DNA of 64,000 nt, taken from positions 1,332,686-1,396,685 of the forward strand of contig KN834753.1 of assembly GCA_000827265.1 (NCBI GenBank), read 5' to 3'. The notes under the pieces were generated by a model. That model saw nothing but the letters and a program-made list of their open reading frames with translations. It ran no database searches and was not told the DNA's origin. The translations under genes were made by a program, and so were the position numbers. Source of the stretch: Collybiopsis luxurians FD-317 M1 (Eukaryota > Basidiomycota > Agaricomycetes > Agaricales > Omphalotaceae). Shown in pieces: positions 10,308 to 22,187 of this stretch; the stretch's first letter is position 1, and each line of letters opens with the position of its first letter.

Positions 10308-12895
10308 TCAAAGCATTGACATGTATTTCCCAAACTTCTTCCGGAGACGAGTCTCCTTTCTATCCCCCAATCGACGGGCTAGTTCCATCCACGACCCGAC
10401 CGTTAGATCCTCCATGTTGAACGCAAAATACTTATTCTTAATCTCCCCATTCCGCAACGATTTTGGTAGGTTTTTCAGGGGAATAGGATATCGAAACTCG
10501 GTCTCGTTTTGCCCTTCACGAGGGAAGAGCGCAGAAAACGGAAGTGTCGTATATTCCAGCTTGAAACGTGGGTGATCTGTTTTATCGGCATCGCTCAGTG
10601 ACGGGATGAAATACTGGTTGTCGACGGAGCGGAACATTTAATTAAGAATATGATCTTTAGCGTCGGGATCGTACCTGAGCATATCCCAACGGCGTCCAAA
10701 GCCGCGAGGAGCGTGAAGGTGCGCTTGGGTTACTCGGTGAGCTGAAAGACAGCTTACACTTCCAACTGTCTCGATACGGCTCTTGCTTACATAAAGAGGC
10801 CTTGTTTCCGTGCTTGCCTCGATGATGTCCTGGTAACCGTTTCTTCTGTGCATCTATCTTGTCCATCTCTTGGATTGAACCGCCCTCGGTCAAATGGTCC
10901 TCAACGCCAGTGATGTTGTACGAGAAAATTCGAAATGTTGGCAGATATGGGTTTGGGACTACTGGAGGTGAAACATTGATGACTGAATATTCGTCCAGAT
11001 CAATCTTTTTGGATGTCGTAAACACAGCAAAGTCTTGCAGGAGCGAATCATAGAGATAATCGTGATCCCAAGCACGGCTGCTGCTGTTGTAAAACTCGAG
11101 ATCTTCAGCCTCAACGAAGAAAAACTGGAGATTATTTATCAGATCTACTCTTGGATCAGCGAACGACAAACATACGTGATCCGCGTTCATATGCTTTTTT
11201 AAGGGTTAAGGTCAGAAGATGGCAGGGCAGACCTTATAAACGTACCCCATAGAGGTGACCAACAACTAGATGGTGATCGTCAACAACCTCGAAACACTGT
11301 AACCTGAGTAGCTCAGACCTATATCCTGAAACCTTAATGCTAAATGGACGTAGCGAACATACTAATAAGGATTGGCTAGATCACACACGGGTCTGCTATA
11401 TACGAGAAAGACTCACACATTCAGGAAAATAGTTTGAGCTGGACGGGGGAACATGACCTGCACAGCGCTAATTTTGATTGTTGAATTCGCATGGTAGTCA
11501 GGGACATACCAGTCAGCCAAACCTAAGAGAAACCATTTAAATCTCTAGAGGTATAAAGTTTCGCAAAACGCGCACCTGCATGCCGCGGTCTCGAAAACTC
11601 TTGAGCTGCACCTCCAGCCAGTCAAATTGAAGATTTCCGGGATCCTCAGGCTCATTGAGCATGCAGCCCCCCACAGCTGTCAATCGTTGAATACTGAAAG
11701 GAAGAAAAAAACAAGTATACGGTGCAGACCTTTGTTTGAATCGTAAAAGTAGAGCGTATTCAAGGAGATTACCGCTAATCGGTTTGGTACAACTTCGACG
11801 GCATAGTAAGCTCCTCGCTGAAAGACTTGATGATATGGAAACGGAATGAATGATTGCCATATTCTGAGACCCGTCGTCATCAGTGGTCACAACAAGGTTC
11901 TGTGCCTACTCACTGAGAAAATTCGTTGGTGATACTGTTAGGACCTGGAAAGCTTTATTAGTCGAGCCTACACAACATGGCGGTAAATTCAAAGGAGAGG
12001 TCACCTGGGGTCAAAATGTTCTGGAGTAAATATATCGAATGTCAAAGTAAATATGTATATGAGAGACGTAGGCAGAGAGTAAAACCGCACATGGGCTGAG
12101 AAACGATAAATGAGTGAGGCGGAAGAAAGGAATATTGTACGGAGATAAACTGACGCCATATATCATTGTTTCCTGACAGTAGGACTGTCAGCTCAATTCT
12201 ATTCTAGCGGATAAGAACTGAGCCCACCAAGTGAAGGAATGACAGGGATGCCTTTACTCGTGAAAGCTTGAGATATTTTCTTCGCTACCGCACGGTTCGT
12301 GTCGTAAATTTCCTTTGTCGTCCGGGGAAGCTTGGAGTCTTCATCATGACTGCAGAAATTGAATTGCGGGACTGCATAATGGTATACACATAACTCACCG
12401 AGCGTTATCACCTGTCCCTAGAGTCATTCGGTTAATAACGGAATTGAGATTAGGGATGTCGCAACATACATACGACGAAGTCGATCTCTGACGCCCAGCT
12501 TTTTTCCAAATAATCCAGAGTGTAGTCAATTAATCGGAGTGGAGAATCGCACCCTCTGATAACTGGGTAAATGAAAACGCGCTTGCGCAAGTACTTTGGA
12601 GGGCATACGAATGCGGAGTGCCGTAGTAACCAGCTCGCTTCTTTTTCTTCTTGGGATCCCCCCTATGGCAGTTCTTTGAAATAGATGTGCCAGGCTCATA
12701 GTGTGGATCTGGATGAAGATCTGTGATTTGCAAAAATCGACCGTGAAGCTGCCTGGGCTCTGGAAACTTGTTGATGAGATGCTACGAAGCAAAGAAGGTA
12801 TACTTGCTGGCTTGAGTTTCAAAGACGGTCTGAACAGGAGAAGGATGAACGAGGTTAATGAGAGTGAAAATAAAGATTAAACTGGCAACGAGCAT
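10308..12895 (-). CDS. PPN1: Vacuolar endopolyphosphatase (PPN1)
   Basis: Cleaves internal phosphoanhydride bonds of polyphosphate; the family is a type II vacuolar membrane protein of the calcineurin-like metallophosphatases. Start at 12895 gives MLVASLIFIFTLINLVHP, a single hydrophobic anchor. The first metal-binding motif is ITDLHPDPHYEPG (D-x-H). DFVV then GDNARH-type motif lies across an intron near 12410-12480, and RHDEDSKLPRTTKEIYDTNR matches the family's signature near 12300-12350; IPVIPSLG follows. Near the C-terminus are INVSPPVVPNPYLPTFRIFS, NKASLCKQEPYRDSWKCKL and APSRSSRLWTPLGYAQ, then KLEYTT and TVGSWMELARRLGDRKETRL, all characteristic of Ppn1. About eight or more introns interrupt the gene, several of them only approximately placed. 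Identity very sure. Confidence 0.92.
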
Positions 12896-13166
12896 GTTGG
12901 CGAAAGGCAAGGACCTCTAGCAGTGAACTTAATTAGGCAAGGAACGTGCGCCAGTCACTGGCCATCACGTGTATTCATTTTTTCATTTCAAGACGCGTTC
13001 CGGCGAATTGACCGAGGGCGAGGTAAAGAGTTTGGTACATACGACTTACAAATGTACATGTTAATAGTGCGAATAAAAACAAATGATGGATGCCAGCTGA
13101 GCAGATATACAGATGCGGGGATAACAGGAAAGCAAGAATAGGTAGAACAAAGCTCTAGACGCGTAA

Positions 13167-13810
13167 TCAGTTGGATTTAATGGTGGGAGGTGGGCAATCT
13201 GTCAGCTCGTGGTGAGTGCTGGGACCTGAAGACGGTCGATGAAGGTGCAAAAGCACATTGAGATTGTCGCCAGTGTTGAGGACAGCCTTGATTGAGTTTT
13301 CCGCGGATTCGCATACCTAGGGGTATATTGATGAGTCACAGAAAGCGAAAAGAAAGATTGCTGAGACGCACTCGGCTGTAGCCACCAGGCTGTAAAGTAG
13401 ACCGACTTCTTGAGATGGCATTGTGGATTGAATCATACGAGTATCTTTTTCTGCATGTGCATGTCAGTTTTAAGAGGCAAGAGGAAGATGAATGATTGAG
13501 CGTACAAAACGCTTTCGAGCTCTGATCTTGTTCTGGGTAGAATGAAAAGGTCTTCTTTTCTGAGGTATCGGTCAAAGGCATTGTAGGCAGCGCATCTGAA
13601 GGGGATATGAGCGACAGTTCGAGAAATTATGGAGTGTACTGACCCAGCGACGAGAGCCTCATCGACGTTGAGATGATGAATGTCCCAATCATCTGAATTT
13701 TGACTATGAAAGACAAGGGTGAGAGCTGAATGATATAAGAAGCGATGAACTCACGATATATGAGAATAAGCGACCGCTTCTGGAGTATGAGGAGCAAGAA
13801 ATCTATCCAT
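13167..13810 (-). CDS. Small protein of unknown function
   Basis: I do not recognise this gene. A consistent model starts at 13810 (MDRFLAPHTPEAVAYSHIS) and continues after an intron with QNSDDWDIHHLNVDEALVAG. Further exons give AYNAFDRYLRKEDLF and RSRSTLQPGGYSR, and the last reads VCESAENSIKAVLNTGDNLN, ending TIKSN at 13167. That is about 150-160 residues. No signal peptide, membrane segment or known motif is visible. A competing frame through 13336-13581 is open too, so the middle exons are uncertain. It is divergent from acetoacetyl-CoA synthetase with 247 bp between starts. Confidence 0.5.
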
Positions 13811-14057
13811 TGGGAGAAATTGGGGAGCAGTACAAACGAGTATCAGGCTTTATAAAAAAGAGGATGAACGTGGGAGTTGACTGGTTTTGGGCGCCTATAG
13901 AATTCAGTCTATTATCTTCACAGCAGATATTTCCTTCTGAGGTACTGAGTTCTCAAAATCCCTTCCTCGGTTTCCCTATTCCTTGGCATTACCCAAATTC
14001 TTCCGATCCTATTAAAGTTCTCTACTCTTACATTCCGCCAAGTCCGTTATCTTTCCA

Positions 14058-16927
14058 ATGTCCTCCCTTCTCTATCGTCCCCAAAACTCAAACACCGCAA
14101 CCAACCGCTTCCTAGATCGGATCAACACCCAGTATCGCCTTTCCTTATCCTCTTACTCTGACCTCTACCTCTGGTCCACTCAGCACATTCATCTTTTCTG
14201 GGACTCGGTCTGGGACTTCACTGAGATCATTGGAACTAAGGGAACCAATGTCGTCGACCCCAACGCTAAACCGGCGGAAAATGTTCCATGGTTTCCCGGC
14301 TCTCGCCTCAATTGGGCGGAGAACATGCTTCACCACCGATCATCTAGAATTGCCTTAATCCAACCCAGTCAGTGTCAGCATCATGAATATTGATCGTTCG
14401 ACTGAATGTCAGTTTGTAATATTAGCCGAACCTACTCCGGAATGCCCCAACCCTCCGCTCAAACGTTGCACATACGCCGAATTATATGCTTTGGTGGCTG
14501 ACCTTGTATCCGCTTTGCTACATCATGGTGTCCAACCTGGAGATCGCATCGCGTCCTACTCTTCAAACTGTATCGTAAGTTCTTCTCTTCTTCTCTTTGT
14601 CACTATTGCATTCAACTCCTTCTAGGAAAACGTTGCGGCTTGTCTTGCCACTACAGCTGTTGGAGCCATCTGGGTAAGCGCCGCCGCAGATTTTGGTCCT
14701 GAAGGTGTCCTAGAACGGTAAGTCGCTTCCGACCTTGGCACGTTCGCAGAACCAAGAAGCACCGCTTTCCAGATTTGAACAAGTACAACCTAAATTTATA
14801 TTTACTGTGGATGCGGTGGTGTATGCATTCCATGTGTCAACTCTGTTTTCCGGGTAACTTTACATTCCCTTAGATACAATGCCAAAGTACACAATCATCT
14901 CACCAAGCTCAAGACTCTTCTGATGGGGCTGAAAGGTGTAGTCAATACAAAGCCCAAGATTATCGTCGTCAACACTGGCCTTCAGGGTTCTGACCAGGCT
15001 GGTTGGGATGACTGGGTTGATTGGAACGACTTTGTATGCCAAGGCCAAGCATTAAAACTTGGCCGCTCGGAAGAAGGCGAAATAACCTGGTATCGCGGCT
15101 CTTTCGACGATCCCCTGTGGATTCTTTTCAGCTCCGGCACGACTGGTGAGTTATCCATACAAATTCGCATACTCGGAGGTTTAGTGTGTACTATCTAGGC
15201 CGCCCAAAGTAGGACACTCCCTGGTTTCTATCGGCTTGGTGATTGCTAATCATAAATCTAGGCCGATAGTGCACAGGGCAGGAGGAATGCTTATACAGGC
15301 GCGAAAGGAATTTGCAATATGCGCTGACCTCAAGCCCGAAGACGTTTTTTTTTATTACACTACAACGTATGTATTTCCATTTCAAGTTATGTTTAGCTAA
15401 CACTACTTGCTCAAAGAGGTTGGATGATGTGGAACTTTCTTGTCAGCGGTCTCGCTTCGGCCTGCACCCTTGTGCTGTACGGTATGACCTTTTAATGATC
15501 CTGTCAGACATCGCCTTATTTCTTAACAGATGGCAGTCCCCTGAGAGACCCAGCCTACTTGTGGAATCTAGTAGACCAGCTGGGCATCACGATATTTGGT
15601 ACCAGCGCAAAGTACATCGATCAGCTCTCGGTCAGTACAACTAACCACGTTTTACCTCGTTCTAACCTCCGCCTTAGAAAAAATATAGGCCTATTGAACA
15701 TCATTCCCTTCAGAGTTTACGACATATCTATTCTACTGGCTCCCCGCTCGCGCCCCAACTTTTTGACTGGGTATATGAGTATATCAAACCTGATGTTTTG
15801 CTGGGGTCGATTACGGGTAAAGAACTATATGGTGATATTTTACCTTGGTAGTTCTGATATCCGAATCACAGGCGGAACAGATATATGTTCATTGTTTGCG
15901 GGCAAGTGGTTGTTTTTTTAATTTCCCACTTGGTACTGGAACTTCTATTCCCTTCTAAAGGAATGAATAGCGCGTTACCCGTCTTTAGAGGGGAAATACA
16001 ATGTCGCATGCTAGGAATGGCCATAGAAGCCTACGGTCCCGACGGGACTGCAAATCCGCCTGGTGTGGAAGGCGAGCTTGCCTGTACGAAACCTTTTCCT
16101 TGCATGCCCATCGGGCTCTGGCCCTTGCCTGGATTTGGGACAGACGAGGCGGTAAAGGCTGCCCAGGCTAGATTCCAGGACGCATATTTCACGAGGTCTG
16201 ATGGCGTCTGGTGTACGTTGCTTTTCTTCCGAATTAGATTTTTCGTGTGTCGTTCATGTTTTCTGCAGACCATGGTGATCATGTTCTTATTACTCAATCC
16301 AGAGAAGAGAATGCCGGGGGAGTAGTTATGCTAGGACGGTCTGACGGAGTTTTGTAGGTCTACACATTTTTCCCTGACGCACCTCACTGGACATTTCATT
16401 TACCAGAAACCCTGGCGGCGTTCGTTTCGGATCGGCAGAGCTTTACGATGTCGTTGATGGGCACTTTGCTGATTCTATCGACGATTGTATCGCAACAGGC
16501 CAGAGCATTGAGAATGGTACAGATGAACGGGTCATCCTATTCGTTAAACTTCCCAAGGATCAGGAACTATCCTCTACTCTGGTAGATGCTTTACGAACTC
16601 AAATCAGGCAGAAGCGGAGTCCTCGACATGTCCCAAGCAAGGTCAGCCAGCTCAGTTGCTTGTTCACAGATTCCCTAATTTTACATTTTTAGATTATACA
16701 AGTTCCCGATATACCTTACACTTTGAATGGAAAACGAGTTGAGGTGCTTGTGAAGAAGGTACGCCTGTGCTGAATTCAAATTTATTCATCGTGGCTGATC
16801 GTAGTCGAAGCTTATCAATGGCGCTCCAATATCAAGTGTGAACCCTGCCACACTCTTGAACCCTCAATGCCTCAATTTTTATGTAGAAATCGGCAACACA
16901 CTACGCAGCGAGTGTTTGGTGAATTGA
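14058..16927 (+). CDS. Acetoacetyl-CoA synthetase
   Basis: Ligates acetoacetate to CoA with ATP, recycling ketone units into sterol or lipid synthesis; a cytosolic ANL-superfamily enzyme. Start at 14058 ([11 protein letters not shown]). N-terminal motifs [13 protein letters not shown] and [14 protein letters not shown] are diagnostic for this enzyme over acetyl-CoA synthetase. The phosphate-binding loop is [16 protein letters not shown] (about 15120-15275) and is split by two introns around a 10-nt exon at 15199-15208. Next come [54 protein letters not shown] and the catalytic-lysine motif [10 protein letters not shown]. The C-terminus is [18 protein letters not shown] ending LVN at 16927. 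More than a dozen short introns, making it the most fragmented gene here. All core motifs intact. Confidence 0.94.
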
Positions 16928-17303
16928 CGAACAGTGCAAAGTCGTGTTTGAGAATTTTTCTAAGAGTGTTGTATAATATCGTACTCTACAGATGTAAAAT
17001 ATAGAAACCGGATTGCGAGATCGATTTATCAGCACGAGCGCCATTTCTGTACCAGAAAAGGAAATTACGTACACATATAAAGTTCCACGGATGCAAACGG
17101 AAATTTTTCTTCTGGCAGTTGCTTCGCTCGTCTCTGTGCAACAAATTGTACAGCTGGGCGATTGAGGTTCGATCTCTTTTATCCCCGTTCCGCGACACCT
17201 CTTGCTCTTTCTCTCTCGCCCTCAAATTAGCACAGGTGTTTTCCTGCAAAACTGCCCCCTTGTTCATGTTTGCCTCGTGTTCGTACACTACCTAAACTCC
17301 ATC
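16928..17303. other. Intergenic: AACS 3' region and promoter of next gene
   Basis: No gene supported. A TATAAA sequence lies at 17076-17081, and a C/T-rich leader runs from about 17180 to the next start codon. Confidence 0.5.
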
Positions 17304-18564
17304 ATGAGGCCTTCCGATATAAGACGCAATGACTCGAATGCCTCCACTCACCCATTGACCTCCAGGAGGAAATCTCGCATGCCTTCTCTCTTCAACAGTA
17401 TCCGTGGCGGAATTTACTGCGAGTTCGTTCCTTACAGTTTTCTTTCTATCCCACTGAAGCTTGTCCCTCAGTCGCCGCCCTTTTGTTCACCATCATATGC
17501 TTGGCCATGGCCGGTCACTTTGAAGCAGTGCTGGCCGCTTCAGATCTCAGTGAGCATCCTACAAACCAATTTAGCCTGTGATACCTCTGACTCTCCTTGT
17601 TTAGCTCGTTTCGTTCCTTTTGCATTGTTTGTCGGTAGTGCCAGCCTTCTGATCATCCTTCTTTTGTGGGTTTTCTTCTCGATTTTGAGCTTCAATCTGG
17701 TTGCTGAGTGAGTGCTTAGACTGGGCTTCAGTTTCCTGTTCCGCGAGCGGAATCCCATTTCTACGAGGCTTGAACTGGCCTCTTTAACCTTAGCAGGTAT
17801 ATTTTGGTTAGGTAAGATGTTTTGTAAATGTCTTTTATGATTGCCTTTGACCCATCTGTAGTCCTCGGGATTTATTTGGCCACTTCCGATTCACAATCCG
17901 CGGACGTGGAGTGCTTTTCTTCGACCACCTCTACGGAGGTACTGGATGATTCTTCTGCGTCTTGTGAGTCAGAAAGTTTCTGTTACATTCCACTTGTTCT
18001 TACCTGCGATCTCCAGTCCACACGGAACAATATCAGGCAATGTACCGCGTGCTGAATGCCTTTTCCTTACTGAACGCCACACTGCGTGAGTTTCTCGATC
18101 GCGTTTTTTTGATTAATTTATCACTTAAATTTATTTCAGTCCTCATTTTTGCTTTTGGTTTGTTCTTCCTTGCACTGCGGAGGCATCGCAAGGGCGACGA
18201 ACATATGTGGTACGGTCCAGTCACATCGTGTGCTTGGTTCAACGAATATGGCAAACGAAGAGATCGCACCAAGCGTTCTCGAAGTGGCATCCTTCCCACT
18301 GGGACCGCCGCGATCCCCGTTCTTACTGAGAAGCCTACGAGAAGGCATCATCACCGATCTCATTCCCGAGGCCATTCTCATGGTCATTCTCAATCGCAGC
18401 GACATAGACGAGAGCCTCCGACAGCTTATCCCGCGAGGATTTACCAATCTCAAACGGGTTACAAGTATCAGAAACAAGACCCGCAGTCTTCTGGGTCTTC
18501 TCTGCTTGCTTCTACAACAGAGTCCTTTGACAACGGAGCCATGAGGAATCCCAATAGACGGTGA
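17304..18564 (+). CDS. Small multi-spanning membrane protein, MARVEL-like, with His/Arg/Ser-rich tail
   Basis: Start at 17304 (MRPSDIRRNDSNAS). After a basic Ser-rich N-terminus come four likely membrane segments separated by introns: LLFTIICLAMAGHFEAVL, FVPFALFVGSASLLIILLL, a segment around GIYLATSD (17830-17900), and LIFAFGLFFLALRRHRKG. The acidic loop with SADVECFSS between helices 3 and 4 may be extracellular. The long cytosolic tail is basic, with an unusual HHHRSHSRGHSHGHSQSQRH run at about 18340-18410, then Pro/Tyr/Gln-rich sequence to 18564. Four-helix topology and a low-complexity tail resemble fungal MARVEL-domain proteins. The exact joins in the first two introns are uncertain. It is the first of three small membrane-protein genes in one orientation. 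Confidence 0.65.
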
Positions 18565-18844
18565 TTTATTTTTAGGATGGAAGTTTGCGGATTTATGTAG
18601 TTTAACGTGTTTCCGAGTTATGTATATCGTGTGTAGTAGATAGTGAACGAATACACTTGAATGTGCTGGTTACGCAAAAAATCAAAGTAAAAATAAAGTT
18701 GTATCTCTTCGGCTGAAGCCATAACGTGCCCAGCACGTGTAAAGTTTGAACTGGTTTGACATCATCTAGGCTTTCATATTTTCCTCGTTTCTCGCGCGCA
18801 CTTTCTTCCTTCCAACTAAACTCTCAAGATCATCACGACGAACA

Positions 18845-19935
18845 ATGACCGTACGATTTTGGAATTACAGACTTGCTTTCTATAGTGAGTCGCAAAATGT
18901 CTCTTTAGAATCAACTGATCGAAAACAAAAAAAAAAGTCTCCCTCTTTTTGCTTTCAGGTTCCCCGGTTCTGTTCCATATCGGAATTAAGTATCTAAACA
19001 TCTGTAGGCACTGTCTTGGGTATTGCGGGCCATTTTGCCAGCATCTTTCTTCCCCGGCTGCATGGTATGTACTCTAGCAATTTTTGCTTCGTGTTCTAAG
19101 TTCGTGCAGAGAGTTTTATAATTTTTGCGTTGATTGTTCCGTCACTCACCATCTTCGCCTTGTTACTTATGTGGGTTGTCAATCTTCTATCACGCCGTCA
19201 GCTACTCCATCTGGCTTAGGTTCCAATTTTCTTCGCCGCGCATCGAAGCTGTAGTCCTTTTCCTACTGTGGGCAATCTGGCTATGTTAGCTTTTAAATCT
19301 CTTAGCAAAGTATCATCTTCTAACCAAGATCATCCAGCGATGGGAGCCTGGGCTACGTAAGTCGAAGATCGGCCAATCCATGTTCTCTGGCCGACAAATT
19401 TTTTCTGTTACAGCGATATTATTGGACCTATCCAGTGTGATAGTCTTTCTGGTACACACACTCCTACGAAAGACGGAGAGAGTGAGTTTTTTTTCTTCCT
19501 TTTTGCCCATCGTCATAAATGTTCTGTTAGCCTCTGGGCAAGCATACTGCTATGAAATGAAAGTGATTCAAGCCTTCTCGTGGATGGTCTTCGTCCTGTG
19601 CTCTTTTGCCTTCATTATTCTTCTCCAACTTGTCACTCAGGCTCAGAGATTCGGACGATGGAATATCTGGAATGAACCAATCAGAGGTATGAACAGTTTT
19701 ATCTCCAGTACTTTCTATGATGCCCATGTCATGGTTGACAGAACTCGGATGGTACGGAGAATACCCGGGCTATTATAACACCACAACCCAGCCTATGGCA
19801 CAATATCCGTATTATCCGCAATACGGTCATCCTGTTCAGGCTGGCAGTGGGATCGTCCAGCAGCCGGGGCACTCTATTGTAATCCAACCGAGCGCGAATG
19901 GCGGAATTCCTACTGTTACTCAGATTCCTCATTGA
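18845..19935 (+). CDS. MARVEL-domain-like four-helix membrane protein
   Basis: Start at 18845 (MTVRFWNYRLAFY). Joined exons give four hydrophobic segments: TVLGIAGHFASIFLP, FIIFALIVPSLTIFALLL, VLFLLWAIWLC, and VIQAFSWMVFVLCSFAFIIL. The CREMKVIQAFSW lead-in to helix 4 is typical of agaricomycete MARVEL-domain proteins. The loop before helix 4 carries the Cys residues often paired in such proteins. The tail is Tyr/Pro/Gln-rich (YYNTTTQPMAQYPYYPQYG) and ends at 19935 in TVTQIPH. Proposed role, from the family only: membrane-domain organisation or vesicle traffic. It lies 280 bp after the preceding membrane-protein gene. Five or six short introns. Confidence 0.72.
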
Positions 19936-20136
19936 GCCAAAAACCTTGATTCTTGACCCGTAGACTCTATCTACATCTTTGACGTATGCCCAATAGATTT
20001 CACTGAATGATCAAATTGTGACGCCAAAGTAAGAGGGGATTTACTATTGCGAAGTTCTCCCTAGCCGATGCAAACTCGTGTTTGCCTTGCGCTATAGTCG
20101 TGTTGAAACAGCTGCCTCATGGTATAGCTTGATAAC

Positions 20137-20835
20137 ATGTATGGAGGAGAATATGCTTCCTCGTTTCTTCCTTGCGCCCTTGTTCCTCAGGTATGCCTTT
20201 ATTTCGTGATCATCCTCTCCGCTCCACAGTCTGTGGTGAGTGTCACTTTACTGCCGCGCATGACTATTGTCATATATCATTCTACGTAGTTGCGATTGCT
20301 GTCGTCCTCGGGCATACGGCGACAAGCATGCTGAATTCGCTCTGTAGGTCTTCATTCAACTCCGAGGTTCAATAATTCAACATTTCGCAACAGATGCATA
20401 TCATTTGACGCAGACATCTGTAGCCATCCTTGGATTATCAGGCTTCATGCTTTTGTAAGTGATTCGAGGGCACGAGGTAAAACGGAACGAAACAAACCTG
20501 TTCACAGAATTGCCATAAACCACCGGCGTGCTGAAGGGGAAGGGCACCATCTGACCCAGATGCAAGAAGAGATGCTTCTGATAGTGGGGTTCGGACTACT
20601 CTATATCGGTAACTGATGGATTTTCGATGCCCTGGAATATTGGCTCAATTCAGGACTTTTGTACTCTACAGCGATCAGCCTTGGATGGAGAGCAGTTACT
20701 GGTCAAGGGGTCGGGATAGAGAGATCTGGGTTGGGACGCACTGAGGATTTGAGCAGAAAAGGGAGTGACGGACGACCATACCCTTGCTCAGAAGATGATA
20801 TTTATTGCATTGTAGAAGAATATTCGTATTTTTGA
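20137..20835 (+). CDS. Small four-helix membrane protein of unknown function
   Basis: Not recognised by name. A model starting at 20137 (MYGGEYASSFLP) runs on through VCLYFVIILSAPQ. After an intron it gives IAIAVVLGHTATSMLNS, then AYHLTQTSVAILGLSGFMLL, an NHRRAEGEGHHLTQMQEEML loop, LLIVGFGLLYI and ISLGWRAVTGQ. The tail is polar and acidic, ending EDDIYCIVEEYSYF at 20835. That is about 150 residues with four helices. Splice phases agree throughout, but the start is uncertain; an upstream exon cannot be excluded. Third of three small membrane-protein genes in a row, 201 bp after the previous one. Confidence 0.55.
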
Positions 20836-20875
20836 CTATCTGAGTATATTATGAAGTGTGGTACTAGTACCCGAT

Positions 20876-21835
20876 ATGCCGGCACGGATTCCGGGCGACG
20901 GGCGTTTCTTTATAAAGCCGCTTCTTTATTCTAAACCTCCATCTCATTCTGCAGTCAGTTCTGTTCTCATTATGATGAGTATCTTTCCCTCAATTCCTTC
21001 TTCTTTTCCATCTCATGAATATTTCTCATCCACGCTGGGAAGCGTCGCATAGAAACCGATGTCATGAAACTGTACGAGTATCTCGAATGTCTTGCTGTGC
21101 GGTCTTCATCTAACCTTGGATCAAGGCTCATGTCCGACTATGATGTATCCCTGGTGAACGATAATATGCAGGAGTTTTATGTTCGGTTCAATGGTCCAGA
21201 AGAAAGTGTGTAATAGACCGTATCCACCCAAGCTCCCATTAACTCGAGTCTTTCCTAGCTCCCTTTGCCGGTGGCGTTTGGAAGATCCACGTCGAGTTGC
21301 CCGACCAATATCCTTATAAATCTCCAAGTATTGGATTTATGAACAAGATCTTTCACCCCAACATCGATGAGTTGTAAGAATCGTTCGCTATTACGCCCCA
21401 AACCTGTTGACTCGGATCCTGCAACAGAAGCGGATCAGTTTGCTTGGATGTCATAAATCAGACTTGGTCACCAATGTTTGGTAAATATTGGTGTATACAT
21501 GTACCCACCTTCTTTCTGATTCGCAATATTACTAGACATGATCAACATATTCGAAGTCTTCCTGCCGCAGCTCCTACGCTACCCAAATCCCAATGATCCT
21601 CTAAATGGGGAAGCTGCGGCACTACTTATGCGCCATCCAAAGGAATACGATGCCAAGGTGAAAGGTAAGTGTCGCTTGCCGACGGGTCCATATAAAGGAG
21701 TGATTAAGCAAGGACATCACAGAATACGTTCAGCGATTTGCAACTAAAGAAGCTGCAGACAGTGTGCTTGATGGCCAAGATGAAGACGACGATGAGGAGA
21801 TGAGTGATATTGGCAGTATCAGCGACGGCGAATGA
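20876..21835 (+). CDS. UBC8: Ubiquitin-conjugating enzyme E2, UBC8/UBE2H type
   Basis: E2 enzyme; yeast Ubc8 works with the GID ligase in glucose-induced degradation of gluconeogenic enzymes. The core is unmistakable: [64 protein letters not shown], the catalytic cysteine in [16 protein letters not shown], then [20 protein letters not shown]. The tail is acidic ([17 protein letters not shown]), as in the family. The 5' end is a problem. The exon holding RRIETDV has no in-frame ATG upstream before a stop. The only GT-AG join I found links an ATG at 20876 through a donor at 20954 to an acceptor before 21043, adding a non-conserved 26-residue leader. An ATG pair at 20972 looks natural but does not splice in frame. 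Core secure, start doubtful. Confidence 0.85.
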
Positions 21836-22187
21836 ATATCGCACAAGACTCGTATCCTCTCTCGGACTTGATCCCTCTTGCATTCTCAGCCAACACTTTG
21901 CTATTTATTTCGCTTTAAACTACTCTCCATCTTTTTCCTGCGCATTCTCGCATATATATCACGATACTCATGAAGGGCTTCTTGTTTTTGATTATTCTGT
22001 GTACAGTTGGGTATTACATAGTATCAGCCCCGTAGCAATCTCTGTAGAATTTACTTTTCCTTGATTCTTTTTCGCCACGACGAGAACACGATACATCATT
22101 CGTGAAACATATGGAGTGTCGAACGTCAGACAGCGGATATATGGCGAGTCAATCCAGACGCCATCTCGGTACTTCTCGGGACGGTAT
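21836..22187. other. Intergenic between convergent UBC8 and THOC5
   Basis: Holds the two 3' ends. No gene or notable repeat seen. Confidence 0.5.

Noticed and set aside
17160..17175. GGTTCGAT-like sequence resembling a tRNA B box
   Set aside because: No matching A box, acceptor stem or cloverleaf around it.
20858..21052. Single continuous open frame before the E2 core
   Set aside because: It ends at a stop out of frame with the conserved RRIETDV exon and has no known motif; at most its first part is the E2 leader.
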